Source: Flavobacterium sp. HJ-32-4 (GTDB lineage: Bacteria > Bacteroidota > Bacteroidia > Flavobacteriales > Flavobacteriaceae). Taken from it: a stretch of DNA of 64,000 nucleotides. Below, piece after piece: positions 1 through 9,692 of the stretch. Position numbers and translations under genes: made by a program. The DNA is taken from contig NZ_CP092832.1 of NCBI RefSeq assembly GCF_022532105.1, forward strand, positions 62,001-126,000. Direction: 5' to 3'. Position 1 is the stretch's first letter; each line of letters opens with the position of its first letter. Under the pieces are notes generated by a model. The model was not told where the DNA came from. It saw only the letters and a list, made by a program, of their open reading frames with translations, and did no database searches.

Positions 1-3000
1 CGTTTTAGTAACTGCCAAATCGGTAGAAACGGCCAATCCAAAAAGTTTCGAACACGAAGCGGCACCAGCACCGGTGAAAGAAACTGGATACAAGGTTGGA
101 GAAGACAACTGCACATAACCATTCGACAATGGCGTCGCCAATCGAACTGTGTAGGCAGCGGCCGTGTAGTTGGTGAAAGCAACCTGAACGTTGTCGAAGG
201 TCACCGTGTCCGTAGCATCGCCCGAAGTACAAATAAATCGGATGGTAGTAGTCGGACTGATAAAGGCACTAATATCGTGGCTACCTGTGCCTGGGGTCGT
301 ACTGGTACTCGTAATCGTATTAAGCGTGGTAAACGGTCCGCCTGCCGATGTGGCGACCTGTACGGCAATCGCGTCACCTGCTTCCAGAGAAGCAGTGGTA
401 TAAGCATAGGTAAGTGTTGCCACTTCGAAGCCCGTCATGTTCATCGAGCGAGCCGCCCCTTTGTTTACGTTACGAACACGAAGGCCCGCCGCTACGACTT
501 GTATGTCTCCCGCACCAAAGCCATCGGCTTCGCCTGTTTCCTGCCACGCTGCGGCAAAGTTGTTGGTACCGTTATTGGTGGTACCGTTGCCCGCTGTGTT
601 GAAGTTATCGAGGAACGTTCCGTTGGTGGAAGGCGGTGTAATATTGAATTGGTAACCTCCTCCAACAGAAGATGCCACCGTTTGCACAATCGCGTCGGCA
701 CCATCAATTGCGCCGTTCGAGTTGGCATCACTATAGAGGTTAACGGAAACACCCTGAATACCGGGTTCGCCCAAATTCTGTGCGCCGTTGAAGTTAGTGT
801 CGTTGTATACCAAACCGGCCACGACATTTTGATTGGCGACAGAGGTACAGGCAACAGACAAGGTGACAGTTGCCGTCGAGCACACCGTAGCGTCATCTGC
901 ACTACATACATTATATTGGAAAGAGTCGGGCCCGTTATAACCTGTATTTGGTGTGTAGGTAATGGTACCATTCGGATTGACCGTCACGGTGCCATTGGTT
1001 GGGTTAGAAATAATGGTTACGCTGGATGGGTTTGGTAAACCTGGTGTATCATTCGCTAAGACATTAAGTGTCTGTGGAACATCCGTTACTATATTAAAGG
1101 AGTCCGCAACCGCAGTAAGGTTCGCGAGTACACCGAGGAAATTGTTCTTGAAACAGTTTCCGAGTCCTGAAGTCGTAACTGCATAAGAGTTCAGATTTGA
1201 ATTCGAGAAACGTCCACCCAAACCACTTACATTTTGGCGAACGATGTAACAGGCGTTGTTAACCGCATAGGTTACCTGGACGTCGTCAATATAGAAGAAG
1301 TCGGCAGCATCATTCAAGTTGGTAGACGTGAACGCAATCGTATTTACCCCATTCGCATTGAAATTCGCAGGCGGAATAATAATGGTCGCATTCTGATAGG
1401 CGGTGTCGGTCGTAACCAATCGGTTGATGGTCAAAAGCGTGGTACCATTGACTGCTACCGTTAAGCTCTCGGTGTTCTCCAATGCTACCCTGCGGTACCG
1501 GAAGGAGAGCGTAGCCTGAGTTGCATTTGAGAAGGTAACCGTCCGCGTTGCCGTTTTGTTGGCGCCGTTCATGATTAGGACGTTGTTGCCTCCTAACGGA
1601 TCCGGACCAATACTGGTAGGTGACGCTGTCAGGTCATTCGGTGCTGTTCCCGACTCGACCCAGTTGGACGTCCAGTTAATGGTACCGTCATTACCTGTGG
1701 CTACCGCCGGTTCAAAATCGTCTTTAGCATAAAAACCGGGAACTACGCTAAACTCGTAGTTTCCGGAAAGATCTGAAGTAGTCGTTTGCAACAGGATATC
1801 GTTGCCAGGATTTATGGTCCCGTTACAGTTTGCGTCAAAATAGAGTTCGACAGGTATATCTTCGATCAACTTCTCTCCTACTGTGTAGGCCGAATCGTCC
1901 GGAAGTTGTTCTACGAACACTTTACCTACAATGAGATCCTCTGTCGGACGCGCGTTACACGTCGTTACGCGAATGGTGACCAAAGCGTCATCACATGTCG
2001 CACCGAACTCAATTGCGCATACCTGGTACCTAAACGTATCAATACCGTTAAAGCCGGAATTAGGTGTATACGTAATGGTTCCATTCGCATTGACAGTCAC
2101 TGATCCGTTGGTCGGTTGCGTAATGACCGCCACCGATGATGGATTGATTGTACAAAGGAATTGAGAATCATTCTCCAATACTCCTACTATAATAGGTGTA
2201 TTGGGTTCGGTCACTTCCTGGTCGTCGTTCGCGATGATTAGGTTGGTCAAACACTTCGGCTGCATCACCGTACCAACGTCAAGGGCAGGCGAACCTGTAG
2301 TGGCCACACTGGCATCCTCACCATAGACGGCAGCAAAGCGGGTGCCGTCGCACGTATAAAGTGCGAGCCCCCCCTGGTTACCACTTGGGTTGAAAATCCG
2401 TTGTGCCTGCAGGGCGTTCAAGGTGAATGAAACATCAAAAGGCACATTACACGGGCTGGTAGACGGTCCGGTTGCGCTCAGGTTACCATCATATTTGGCA
2501 TAGATGGTGGTGTTGGCAAGCGGCGTCACCCATATAGGGTTGTAGTTGGTGCCCGCTGCGTTATTCAGGGAGCCCGGTGCCCATGCGATACTGGTGAAGT
2601 TCGTAAGTCGCTCGGCGGCAATCAATGAGATGGCCCAGTCATAATTCGACCCCCCTGCATCGTCATCCATAATCTGGATGGCTGTGAAAGCACTTCCGTC
2701 TGTACTGGCAAAACGATAACCCGTTGCGAGGTCAGTTAAGCTGACGACCGCCGAACCCTTTGCAGGAACTACGATTGACGCAGGCGTGGGGGTCGTACCA
2801 CTGGAATAATTGACGGTAATAGCAGTATTCAGCGGGTTGTACATGTGCACTCTCGTAGGTGCAGTACGCGGTGGGCCGTCGTTAAGTGTCTCGGAAACCG
2901 GCGTGTAGTATTCGTCGCCATAAAACAGCGATTGGAAAATATTGATATTACGGGTTCCGTAATTATCTAACCCTCCGAACAATACATCGACACCTACCGG

Positions 3001-4161
3001 GTTATTGGACGTAACGGTCGCACCGGCCCGAATATCGCCCGTTTGATTAATGTTAGCGGTTTTCTGAACATCGGTATCCCCCACAGAATTACCACCTACA
3101 CCATCATAAAACCAAACCTCGCCTTCGTTAAGCGTCTGCGTAGCATCGATAGTGCCGTTTCCATCTGTATCCAGACTTACGATCGTTCCGTTTTGCTGCG
3201 CACGCACAAAAAGCGCAGTATACCGGAATACGGTTGACACCGGCGTAGCCCCCGCCGCGAGATTCTCCCCGAAGCCGATAACAAATAGGGTACCAAAACG
3301 GGTAGTGTCATAAACATCCGATTTTGCCAATTGCAAGGCAAACTGCGCATTGTCGCCCGTCACCTTCGAAATCGCAATGTCGTTGGTACTATATACCTTA
3401 TCCTTACCATCATACCGAATGTCGGTTATCGGCGCTACATTACCCCGTGTCGCTCCATATGCAAAGGTGTCGTCGAGAACGATACTGGCTCCACCCGGAA
3501 GAATATCCGTCGGATATCCCGGAGCTACACCGTTATTTAAATTACCGTCACCCCAGATTTGCGTCGTCGACTGTGTAGGATACGTAATATCGGCTTCGTA
3601 GCCGTCCTCCCAATGGTCATACGTGATTACAACACCTGGGTACGGACTCTTGATACTAGTAATGTTCCGAACTGCGTTTACAAGGTTGTTGTCGCCTCCA
3701 TCGTTCGAAGCCCTGCGGAAGGCATCCCACAGGTTTGCTTCCGGGAAGGGCATATAAAAGGTCTTCGCACGGTTCGCCTCCAAACACGGATCCTGGAACG
3801 TTGGATTCACCGTAATGTTCACGTCCGCCGTATCACAGTTCGGAATAGGAACTGTGTTATCACACACCTGATACGTAAATTGATCTGCACCTATGTAGTT
3901 CCCGTTAGGAAGGTAGGTGATGTTTCCATTGGCCCCGACTTGCAACGTACCCGCAGCAGGCTGCACCAAAATGACAATGGAAGCCGCATTCGGGTTCCCC
4001 GTGTCATTGGTCAGTATGTTGAAGGCAATGGGCTTACCCTGTGACGTTGTGACAGTGTCGTCGTTCGCCGTAATCTGGGCCTGAGCGGCAGCGCCCATCA
4101 AAAGGAAAGCGGCGGATACCAAAGAAAAAATTACGCTTCTGGAGTGTATTTTTTTTTGCAT
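1..4161 (-). CDS. Large secreted Ig-like/SdrD-like repeat protein, C-terminus beyond left edge
   Basis: The frame is open from an ATG at 4161 to the window edge (1387 codons, no stop). It starts with a signal peptide (MQKKIHSRS..., hydrophobic core, cut near AQAQ at ~27). A cadherin/Ig-like repeat of the 'NDD...NGTITYTPN...D.F.Y.VC' type occurs three times, near residues 27-120, 645-735 and 1015-1100. SdrD-B-like segments (V.G.V..D.N.NG...) lie near 740-820 and 1105-1175, with a jelly-roll-like stretch near 1180-1325. The last residues, DLAVTKT, look like the start of a DUF11 repeat. Residues ~121-640 resemble the N-terminal module of large Bacteroidota surface proteins. Such proteins are usually exported by type IX secretion, but that domain would lie off the window. 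A run of nine A sits at codons 2-5. Role unknown; adhesin or surface-layer function is inference. Confidence 0.85.
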   Translation of the reverse strand, partial: MQKKIHSRSVIFSLVSAAFLLMGAAAQAQITANDDTVTTSQGKPIAFNILTNDTGNPNAASIVILVQPAAGTLQVGANGNITYLPNGNYIGADQFTYQVCDNTVPIPNCDTADVNITVNPTFQDPCLEANRAKTFYMPFPEANLWDAFRRASNDGGDNNLVNAVRNITSIKSPYPGVVITYDHWEDGYEADITYPTQSTTQIWGDGNLNNGVAPGYPTDILPGGASIVLDDTFAYGATRGNVAPITDIRYDGKDKVYSTNDIAISKVTGDNAQFALQLAKSDVYDTTRFGTLFVIGFGENLAAGATPVSTVFRYTALFVRAQQNGTIVSLDTDGNGTIDATQTLNEGEVWFYDGVGGNSVGDTDVQKTANINQTGDIRAGATVTSNNPVGVDVLFGGLDNYGTRNINIFQSLFYGDEYYTPVSETLNDGPPRTAPTRVHMYNPLNTAITVNYSSGTTPTPASIVVPAKGSAVVSLTDLATGYRFASTDGSAFTAIQIMDDDAGGSNYDWAISLIAAERLTNFTSIAWAPGSLNNAAGTNYNPIWVTPLANTTIYAKYDGNLSATGPSTSPCNVPFDVSFTLNALQAQRIFNPSGNQGGLALYTCDGTRFAAVYGEDASVATTGSPALDVGTVMQPKCLTNLIIANDDQEVTEPNTPIIVGVLENDSQFLCTINPSSVAVITQPTNGSVTVNANGTITYTPNSGFNGIDTFRYQVCAIEFGATCDDALVTIRVTTCNARPTEDLIVGKVFVEQLPDDSAYTVGEKLIEDIPVELYFDANCNGTINPGNDILLQTTTSDLSGNYEFSVVPGFYAKDDFEPAVATGNDGTINWTSNWVESGTAPNDLTASPTSIGPDPLGGNNVLIMNGANKTATRTVTFSNATQATLSFRYRRVALENTESLTVAVNGTTLLTINRLVTTDTAYQNATIIIPPANFNANGVNTIAFTSTNLNDAADFFYIDDVQVTYAVNNACYIVRQNVSGLGGRFSNSNLNSYAVTTSGLGNCFKNNFLGVLANLTAVADSFNIVTDVPQTLNVLANDTPGLPNPSSVTIISNPTNGTVTVNPNGTITYTPNTGYNGPDSFQYNVCSADDATVCSTATVTLSVACTSVANQNVVAGLVYNDTNFNGAQNLGEPGIQGVSVNLYSDANSNGAIDGADAIVQTVASSVGGGYQFNITPPSTNGTFLDNFNTAGNGTTNNGTNNFAAAWQETGEADGFGAGDIQVVAAGLRVRNVNKGAARSMNMTGFEVATLTYAYTTASLEAGDAIAVQVATSAGGPFTTLNTITSTSTTPGTGSHDISAFISPTTTIRFICTSGDATDTVTFDNVQVAFTNYTAAAYTVRLATPLSNGYVQLSSPTLYPVSFTGAGAASCSKLFGLAVSTDLAVTKT

Positions 4162-4240
4162 GATCTAGTTGTATAGGTCTTTTAAATGCGAAAAGCCTTT
4201 CAGACGTTATTAACACTCGGGTGTTAAAAACGCCTATCGG

Positions 4241-4248
4241 CAAAATTA
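4241..4248 (-). promoter_or_regulatory. Possible -7 box for the repeat-protein gene
   Basis: Read on the minus strand this is TAATTTTG, a full match to the Bacteroidota TAnnTTTG element, about 80 bases upstream of the ATG at 4161. No clear TTG -33 element is visible at the right distance, so confidence is modest. Confidence 0.35.
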
Positions 4249-4493
4249 ATCCAAAAAATGGATGCACGTCGTAACATGTTGTCTTTTTCGATGTTCACAA
4301 CAAATCATCGACGAAATGCATTATTAGGCAACAAAATATTAGATTTTGCTTAAGTTGGTATTTTCTTACAAACCATTTCTTAAAGAATTCGTAACAGGGA
4401 GACATCAAAAAGTTATACGATTTTTTTTCAACAAGGACAAAAAACGTCGGATGACGCATCGAAGAGGATAAAAACCACGACGCAATAAATGTG

Positions 4494-4501
4494 TACTTTT
4501 G
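4494..4501 (+). promoter_or_regulatory. -7 promoter box for prfC (TACTTTTG)
   Basis: TACTTTTG matches TAnnTTTG exactly and ends 20 bases before the ATG at 4522. It lies inside the upstream in-frame extension that begins with ATG at 4489, so that ATG would precede the transcription start. This decides the prfC start. Confidence 0.6.
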
Positions 4502-4521
4502 CAGCCAACTTATCTTTAGCA

Positions 4522-6111
4522 ATGGATTTCAGAAAAGAAATAGAACGCCGCCGGACCTTTGGCATCATTTCCCACCCGGATGCCGGAAAAACCACGCTCA
4601 CCGAAAAGCTCCTTCTCTTTGGAGGTGCAATACAGGAGGCGGGCGCCGTAAAAAGCAACAAAATAAAAAAAGGCGCTACATCTGACTTTATGGAGATTGA
4701 ACGCCAACGCGGGATATCGGTCTCTACGTCCGTACTGGCCTTTCATTATAAGGATAAGAAAATCAATATCCTGGATACACCGGGCCACAAAGACTTTGCC
4801 GAAGACACTTTCCGCACCCTGACGGCCGTCGACAGCGTCATTGTGGTAATCGACGTAGCCAAAGGTGTCGAAGAACAAACCGAGAAACTCGTTTCGGTAT
4901 GCCGGATGCGACACATCCCTATCATTGTGTTCATCAACAAGCTTGACCGCGAAGGGAAAGACGCGTTTGACCTGATGGACGAAGTGGAAAAGAAGCTGGG
5001 TTTATCCGTAACACCCCTCTCCTTCCCGATCGGAATGGGATACGATTTCCAGGGCATCTACAATATCTGGGAAAAGAACATCAACCTTTTCAGCGGCGAC
5101 AGCCGTAAGAACATCGAAGAGACCATCGCTATCTCCGACCTCAATCACCCTGACCTTGACCAACTGATCGGCGCGGCACCGGCATCCCGACTGCGGGAGG
5201 AACTTGACCTCATCCAGGAGGTCTATCCGCCGTTCGATCGCGACGCCTATCTGGAAGGACGACTTCAACCCGTATTTTTCGGATCAGCGCTCAACAATTT
5301 TGGTGTGCGGGAATTGCTAGACTGCTTCATCGACATCGCCCCGCCGCCCCGACCGAAAGAATCGGATACCCGGGTGGTAGATCCACAGGAAGGAAAAATG
5401 ACCGGTTTCGTATTTAAGATCCACGCGAACATGGACCCAAAACATCGCGACCGACTGGCCTTCGTTAAAATCGTATCGGGAACATTCGAACGCAACCGTC
5501 CTTACATACACGTTCGACAGCAGAAGGCGCTCAAATTTTCCAGCCCAAATGCGTTCTTCGCCGAAAAGAAAGAAGTAGTGGATGTCTCTTACGCCGGAGA
5601 CATCGTGGGACTTCACGATACGGGAAACTTCAAGATAGGCGACACACTTACAGAAGGCGAACAACTCAACTTCCGGGGCATCCCGAGCTTCTCACCGGAA
5701 CATTTCCGATACATCAACAATGCGGACCCCCTCAAAGCGAAACAGCTTGAGAAAGGAATCGACCAATTGATGGACGAGGGAGTGGCACAGTTGTTCACCC
5801 TCGAAATGAACGGGCGAAAAGTGATCGGGACTGTGGGCGCGCTGCAATACGAGGTAATCCAATACCGCCTGGAGCACGAATACGGCGCCAAATGTACCTA
5901 TGAGAACTTCCCGGCCTACAAAGCCTGTTGGGTAAAAGCCGATGATCCTAAAAATGAAGAGTTTAAAGAGTTTTCGCGCATCAAACACAAGTTTTTGGCG
6001 ACCGACAAATTCGGCCAGCTCGTATTTTTGGCTGATTCCGCCTTCAGCGTACAAATGACACAGGATAAATACCCATCAGTGAAATTGCGATTTACGTCGG
6101 AAGAAATATAA
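4522..6111 (+). CDS. prfC: Peptide chain release factor 3 (RF3)
   Basis: This GTPase recycles RF1/RF2 from the ribosome after peptide release. The 529-residue product equals E. coli RF3 in length. The G1 loop SHPDAGKTT is near residues 17-25, followed by the D-T-P-G-H-K-D box (DTPGHKDF) and the NKLDRE box. Elongation-factor-like domains II and III and an RF3 C-terminal domain follow (ending KLRFTSEEI). I chose the ATG at 4522 because it gives MDFRKEIERRRTFGIISHPDAGKT, which lines up with other RF3 N-termini, and because the promoter -7 box lies between 4489 and this codon. It is transcribed alone as far as can be seen and is divergent from the large repeat-protein gene. Confidence 0.96.
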   Translation: MDFRKEIERRRTFGIISHPDAGKTTLTEKLLLFGGAIQEAGAVKSNKIKKGATSDFMEIERQRGISVSTSVLAFHYKDKKINILDTPGHKDFAEDTFRTLTAVDSVIVVIDVAKGVEEQTEKLVSVCRMRHIPIIVFINKLDREGKDAFDLMDEVEKKLGLSVTPLSFPIGMGYDFQGIYNIWEKNINLFSGDSRKNIEETIAISDLNHPDLDQLIGAAPASRLREELDLIQEVYPPFDRDAYLEGRLQPVFFGSALNNFGVRELLDCFIDIAPPPRPKESDTRVVDPQEGKMTGFVFKIHANMDPKHRDRLAFVKIVSGTFERNRPYIHVRQQKALKFSSPNAFFAEKKEVVDVSYAGDIVGLHDTGNFKIGDTLTEGEQLNFRGIPSFSPEHFRYINNADPLKAKQLEKGIDQLMDEGVAQLFTLEMNGRKVIGTVGALQYEVIQYRLEHEYGAKCTYENFPAYKACWVKADDPKNEEFKEFSRIKHKFLATDKFGQLVFLADSAFSVQMTQDKYPSVKLRFTSEEI

Positions 6112-6210
6112 ATTCCTTCCATTTAGCGCGGAAATCACATCAAAAACATGATTTAACCCCTATAGATTTAACATAACGAGCTTTTTTCTGCAAAAAAAAT
6201 TAAGAATCCA

Positions 6211-6240
6211 TTGGCAATTTGAAATAAAATGCTACTTTTA
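6211..6240 (+). promoter_or_regulatory. Promoter of the small membrane protein gene (TTG-N19-TACTTTTA)
   Basis: A TTG at 6211-6213 and a TACTTTTA at 6233-6240 are separated by 19 bases, the normal Bacteroidota spacing. The ATG at 6275 follows 34 bases later. Confidence 0.6.
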
Positions 6241-6274
6241 CCAAAAGTTTGAAATCTTAAAATCCTATAGTGCC

Positions 6275-6490
6275 ATGAAATTTAATTACGCGAAATTCTT
6301 TCTGACTGTAGCACTACTGGCAATGAATTTTGCCGTATCTGCTCAGCTTCCGGATCCAAATGACGGCGATACCGGGGGATCTGACCCACCAGCCACACCA
6401 GTCAATACACAAATCATTTATTTGGGAATTGTTGCAATCGCATTTGCCTATTACCAAATTCGCACATCCCGGAAAAAGGCGCAAGCCTAA
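6275..6490 (+). CDS. Small predicted membrane protein, function unknown
   Basis: This 71-residue product has a signal-peptide-like N-terminus (MKFNYAKFFLTVALLAMNFAVSAQ), a short acidic Pro/Gly/Asp-rich linker (residues ~25-45), one transmembrane helix (~47-62) and a basic tail (RTSRKKAQA). The layout (signal peptide, linker, C-terminal helix, KKK-type tail) is common among small Flavobacterium proteins of unknown function. A good promoter lies upstream and a terminator hairpin directly downstream, which supports a real expressed gene. It sits just before the CpsB phosphatase gene; a role with the export machinery is only a guess. Confidence 0.75.
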   Translation: MKFNYAKFFLTVALLAMNFAVSAQLPDPNDGDTGGSDPPATPVNTQIIYLGIVAIAFAYYQIRTSRKKAQA

Positions 6491-6512
6491 GAGTTCCGAT
6501 TTGACTATTAAT

Positions 6513-6539
6513 AATGCACCAGTGGGTGCATTTTTTTTT
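6513..6539 (+). terminator. Rho-independent terminator/attenuator before the phosphatase gene
   Basis: The 8-bp stem AATGCACC/GGTGCATT with loop AGTG is followed by a run of T. The next gene's ATG (6544) begins only 4 bases after the T run, so the hairpin may act as an attenuator rather than a plain end. Confidence 0.75.
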
Positions 6540-6543
6540 GCCT

Positions 6544-7284
6544 ATGTTGTTTTTCAAAAAGAAACGCTTCCCGCTTCGAACCTTTCTCGAAAACGGGTAT
6601 GTAGACATACACTCACACCTCGTCTTCGGCATTGATGACGGGGCTTCCTCCTTTGACGATTCGCTTACATTGGTTCGACAGATGCAGGAATTGGGCGTTC
6701 AGCGATTCATTACAACGCCACACACCATCGCCTATGTATGGGACAATACGAAGGAGATAATAGAAACGCGCGGTGCGGAAACGGCTTCGCGACTGCGAGA
6801 AGCTGGTATTGAAAGCCCGTTTTCGGTAGCATCCGAATACATGATGGATGAGACGCTGCTTCGAAGGATGCAGCAAGAACCTCTGCTTACGCTAAAAGAC
6901 CTATATGTATTGGTAGAAATGTCATATATAAGTCCGCCGATGCAGTTATTCGACATCATCTTCGAACTGCGCCTGGCGGGCTACAAGCCCGTGCTGGCGC
7001 ATCCGGAACGGTATCTCTTTTACCACGGACAGATGCCTGCCTACGAAAAGCTCAAGAGGGCCGGATGTCTTTTCCAATTAAACCTGCTCTCGGTCACCGG
7101 TTACTATGGTGGAGGGGTTGTGCGTATGGCAAAAGAGTTGATTAAAGCCGGCATGATTGACCTCACGGGATCAGACGTTCACCACCAACGACACCTCGAC
7201 GCCTTCGCATCGGAATGCGTGCTTACCCAAGAGGAAGCCGTACTATTCCGAAACGCCATCACGGCTAATGAGATGTTTCGTTAG
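6544..7284 (+). CDS. CpsB/Wzb-type PHP-family tyrosine-protein phosphatase
   Basis: The product is probably a manganese-dependent PHP phosphatase that removes phosphate from the tyrosine-rich tail of the BY-kinase Wzc and so controls polysaccharide export. Length is 246 residues, normal for CpsB/YwqE. Metal-binding motifs are visible: DIHSH near residue 21, GIDDGA just after, TTPH near 60, LAHPERY near 155 and SDVHH near 210. I chose the ATG at 6544 (MLFFKKKRFPLRTF...) because the next in-frame ATG upstream (6514) lies in the terminator stem. The gene converges on wzc1, with which its stop overlaps by 4 bases, so kinase and phosphatase genes face each other. Confidence 0.88.
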   Translation: MLFFKKKRFPLRTFLENGYVDIHSHLVFGIDDGASSFDDSLTLVRQMQELGVQRFITTPHTIAYVWDNTKEIIETRGAETASRLREAGIESPFSVASEYMMDETLLRRMQQEPLLTLKDLYVLVEMSYISPPMQLFDIIFELRLAGYKPVLAHPERYLFYHGQMPAYEKLKRAGCLFQLNLLSVTGYYGGGVVRMAKELIKAGMIDLTGSDVHHQRHLDAFASECVLTQEEAVLFRNAITANEMFR

Positions 7285-9692
7285 TCTTTCTTACGAGACA
7301 GTCGGTTCCAAAGTTCTACATACCATGGTTGCTTCGGTGTCTGTACGCCATAGCCGTAGCCATATCCGTAACCGTAACCATAACCGTAGCCATATCCGTA
7401 ACCATAACCATAGCCGTAACCATAGCCTTTTGAGGCCTCGGTGTCGTTCAGTACGATACCCATGTTTGGCAACTTGTTGTCTTTATAGAGCTGGCCTGGT
7501 ATATTCAGCATGCGTTTATCAAGGTAGTTCGCCCGCACCACATACAGAACAGAATCTGCATACTTGGCTACCAACAGCGTATCGGTCACAAGGCTAACAG
7601 GAGCCGTATCCACCACGATATAATCGTATTCCTTCTTGACCTTTTCGAACAAAGCCGCTACCTTATCGCTAAGAAGCAATTCTGCAGGGTTTGGTGGGAT
7701 GACCCCGGCAGGCAATACGTAGAATTCCGGATAACCGTCGATTTTCACGATATAATCCTCTAATCGGCCATCCTTAGACGAAAGGAAATTGGTAATCCCC
7801 TTTTCAGGCACTGGAAGGTATTCTTCGAGTTTCGGATTTCGGATGTCCAAACCAATCAAAAGCACACGTTTTCCCGACAATGCGAAGGTACCGGCCAGGT
7901 TGACCGAAACGAACGTCTTTCCTTCCTTAGGGAATGTAGACGTAAGGAAGATGGTCTTCGCCTCAGACGTGTCGACCCCGTTCAACATGAAATCGAGGTT
8001 CGTACGTAATATACGCATGGCCTCTGCGGCACTGCTTCGGCTATTTGCCTGGATGATTTCGAGATTGGTCTCTGACTTCGGCACATCTCCCACAAACGGC
8101 ACCGATATTTTCTCTTCGATATCCTGACGGCTTTTCACTTTGTTGTCAAAGAAGTCGCGCAGGTAGAGAATCGAAAACGGCACACCAAGACCCGCAATGA
8201 TACCAAAGAGGTATACGAGACTATTGACGGGCGACACCGGTATAGGGTTGACATAGGCTGAGTCAATGATTTTCGAGTTCGGGGCGGCCACGGCTAGGGA
8301 AATGGCGTTTTCCTCACGCTTCTGGAGAAGATACAGGTAGAGTTGTTCCTTCACCTGTTGTTGCCGTTCGATAACGCGGTATTCACGCGCCTGACGCGGC
8401 ACTTCATTGATTTTCCCGCCCAGAAAACGCTCCTGCTTTTTCAGGTCGTTGGCTTTGATGGCCAGCGTAGACTTTAAGTTCCGGAGACTTTCCAACACGC
8501 CGGTTTTAAGTCCGGTAAGCTGCCTGTCCAGATTCTGTACCACCGGGCTCGCCGCAGGATTTTTCATTGCCAATCGGTTGCGCTCCAACACGAGATTGTT
8601 GTATTGACTGATCAACGTGGAAGCATCGTTATCTTCCGGAATCACATTGATTGGAATCACTTCGTCGATGCCAATCTTCGTTACGTGGTCGATAAGGTAA
8701 TTTACGACTTCTGCTTCCGTTTGGGTCTTAACCGATTCGGTTTGATAAGATCCGGATGTAGTGAGGAAAAGCGAGGCTTCCGATACGATGTCTGTTAGCT
8801 TTTCACTTCGCTTATACCGTTCGGCCCTAATCTCGACACTATCCAATTCAAGGGTAATCGAGTCGATCCGTTGCTTCAGGAAGGCGGCTGTCTTTTGTGC
8901 GACTTTGTTGTTGTCGTCGATTGCATCCTTATTATAGTTCTCGATTACCTTATCAAGGAAATCAACACCGCGTTGTTTAATCTCATCCACAATCGAAAGC
9001 GTAATGACGCTACTCGTCATTTTGTCCGCTTTGTCCACTTGGAGACGATTACGATAGGAAGTCGTCAGGTTTTCCAAATTCTTGATTTGGATAAGAAACG
9101 GTTTTGAACTCATTTTTTCGCGTACGCCAAACGAGTTCGTGACCACCATCTTCCCATACGCGTAGCCAATCACATTCCCGAAGAAATGCGTCCCGCGCTC
9201 GGTCCCGTTGCTGTCGTACAAACGGAATTGCCGCTCGGAAAGTGGCACGATGGTAAAAGCAGTGTCGCGTTTGTAAAAAGCATCCGACACATCGGAAAAC
9301 GTAACCTGTACCGGGAAATCCTTATAGCCTTGTGAGGCCTTAAGACGTCCTTCCTGTACATATTGGATGTTCAATCCGAGGTCGACGATCGATTTCTTGA
9401 TGATCTGGCGGGAACGAACGACTTCGATCTCATTGTCAACGTTACTTTTGACCGTCAGGCCCAAATCGCTGAACATGTTCGCTTCAGACGGCAGCCCCCC
9501 TTTTTTGTCGTCTTTTATCAATACGGTCGCCGAGGCACTGTAGCGCGGCGTCGAATAGCGAAGGTAGAGAAACGAGCAGGTGAGAAAAAAGGCGATTGAC
9601 ACGACATACCACGTCCAGTATGCCAACTGCTTAAAAAAGATATCCCGAAGGTTAATCTCGAAATGCGCCCCTGTTTTGATACGTTCTTCCAT
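7281..9692 (-). CDS. wzc: Polysaccharide export BY-kinase, Wzc-like (copy 1)
   Basis: This inner-membrane co-polymerase and bacterial tyrosine kinase works with Wza in polysaccharide assembly and export. The 803 residues show a first membrane helix near 25-48, a long periplasmic coiled-coil region, a second helix near 490-510, and a cytoplasmic kinase domain. That domain has a Walker A-like PKEGKT near 587-592 and a Walker A'-like LLIGLDIRNP near 608-617 (Gly where Asp is usual). The C-terminus is a (Tyr-Gly)13 tract at residues ~756-782, a likely autophosphorylation tail. It is the last gene of the polysaccharide operon, and its start overlaps the wza1 stop by one base. Confidence 0.95.
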   Translation of the reverse strand: MEERIKTGAHFEINLRDIFFKQLAYWTWYVVSIAFFLTCSFLYLRYSTPRYSASATVLIKDDKKGGLPSEANMFSDLGLTVKSNVDNEIEVVRSRQIIKKSIVDLGLNIQYVQEGRLKASQGYKDFPVQVTFSDVSDAFYKRDTAFTIVPLSERQFRLYDSNGTERGTHFFGNVIGYAYGKMVVTNSFGVREKMSSKPFLIQIKNLENLTTSYRNRLQVDKADKMTSSVITLSIVDEIKQRGVDFLDKVIENYNKDAIDDNNKVAQKTAAFLKQRIDSITLELDSVEIRAERYKRSEKLTDIVSEASLFLTTSGSYQTESVKTQTEAEVVNYLIDHVTKIGIDEVIPINVIPEDNDASTLISQYNNLVLERNRLAMKNPAASPVVQNLDRQLTGLKTGVLESLRNLKSTLAIKANDLKKQERFLGGKINEVPRQAREYRVIERQQQVKEQLYLYLLQKREENAISLAVAAPNSKIIDSAYVNPIPVSPVNSLVYLFGIIAGLGVPFSILYLRDFFDNKVKSRQDIEEKISVPFVGDVPKSETNLEIIQANSRSSAAEAMRILRTNLDFMLNGVDTSEAKTIFLTSTFPKEGKTFVSVNLAGTFALSGKRVLLIGLDIRNPKLEEYLPVPEKGITNFLSSKDGRLEDYIVKIDGYPEFYVLPAGVIPPNPAELLLSDKVAALFEKVKKEYDYIVVDTAPVSLVTDTLLVAKYADSVLYVVRANYLDKRMLNIPGQLYKDNKLPNMGIVLNDTEASKGYGYGYGYGYGYGYGYGYGYGYGYGYGVQTPKQPWYVELWNRLSRKKD
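7347..7427 (-). repeat. Hexanucleotide tract coding (Tyr-Gly)13 in wzc1
   Basis: Thirteen TAY-GGN units run head to tail with synonymous variation in the third positions. The tract could change length by slippage in units of two residues without breaking the frame. Confidence 0.9.

Larger units (their letters stand above)
4162..4521. other. Divergent intergenic region, no gene seen
   Basis: This AT-rich gap separates the divergent repeat-protein gene and prfC. I see no convincing coding frame and no RNA gene. It holds promoter-like boxes for both directions (TAATTTTG on the minus strand at 4248-4241 and TACTTTTG on the plus strand at 4494-4501). Confidence 0.6.

Noticed and set aside
277..1038. 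Plus-strand 253-codon open frame at the left edge
   Set aside because: It lies opposite a clear minus-strand repeat protein with signal peptide and repeated domains; the product has low-complexity Cys/Arg-rich content.
4489..4521. Upstream ATG of prfC at 4489
   Set aside because: The -7 promoter box TACTTTTG (4494-4501) lies after this ATG, and RF3 relatives begin at the 4522 ATG.
6514..6543. Upstream ATG for the CpsB-type phosphatase
   Set aside because: It lies in the terminator stem and adds a non-homologous hydrophobic stretch; ATG 6544 fits the family.
7347..7427. Possible CRISPR or minisatellite
   Set aside because: The repeats are six-base codon pairs for Tyr-Gly in a kinase tail, with no spacers.
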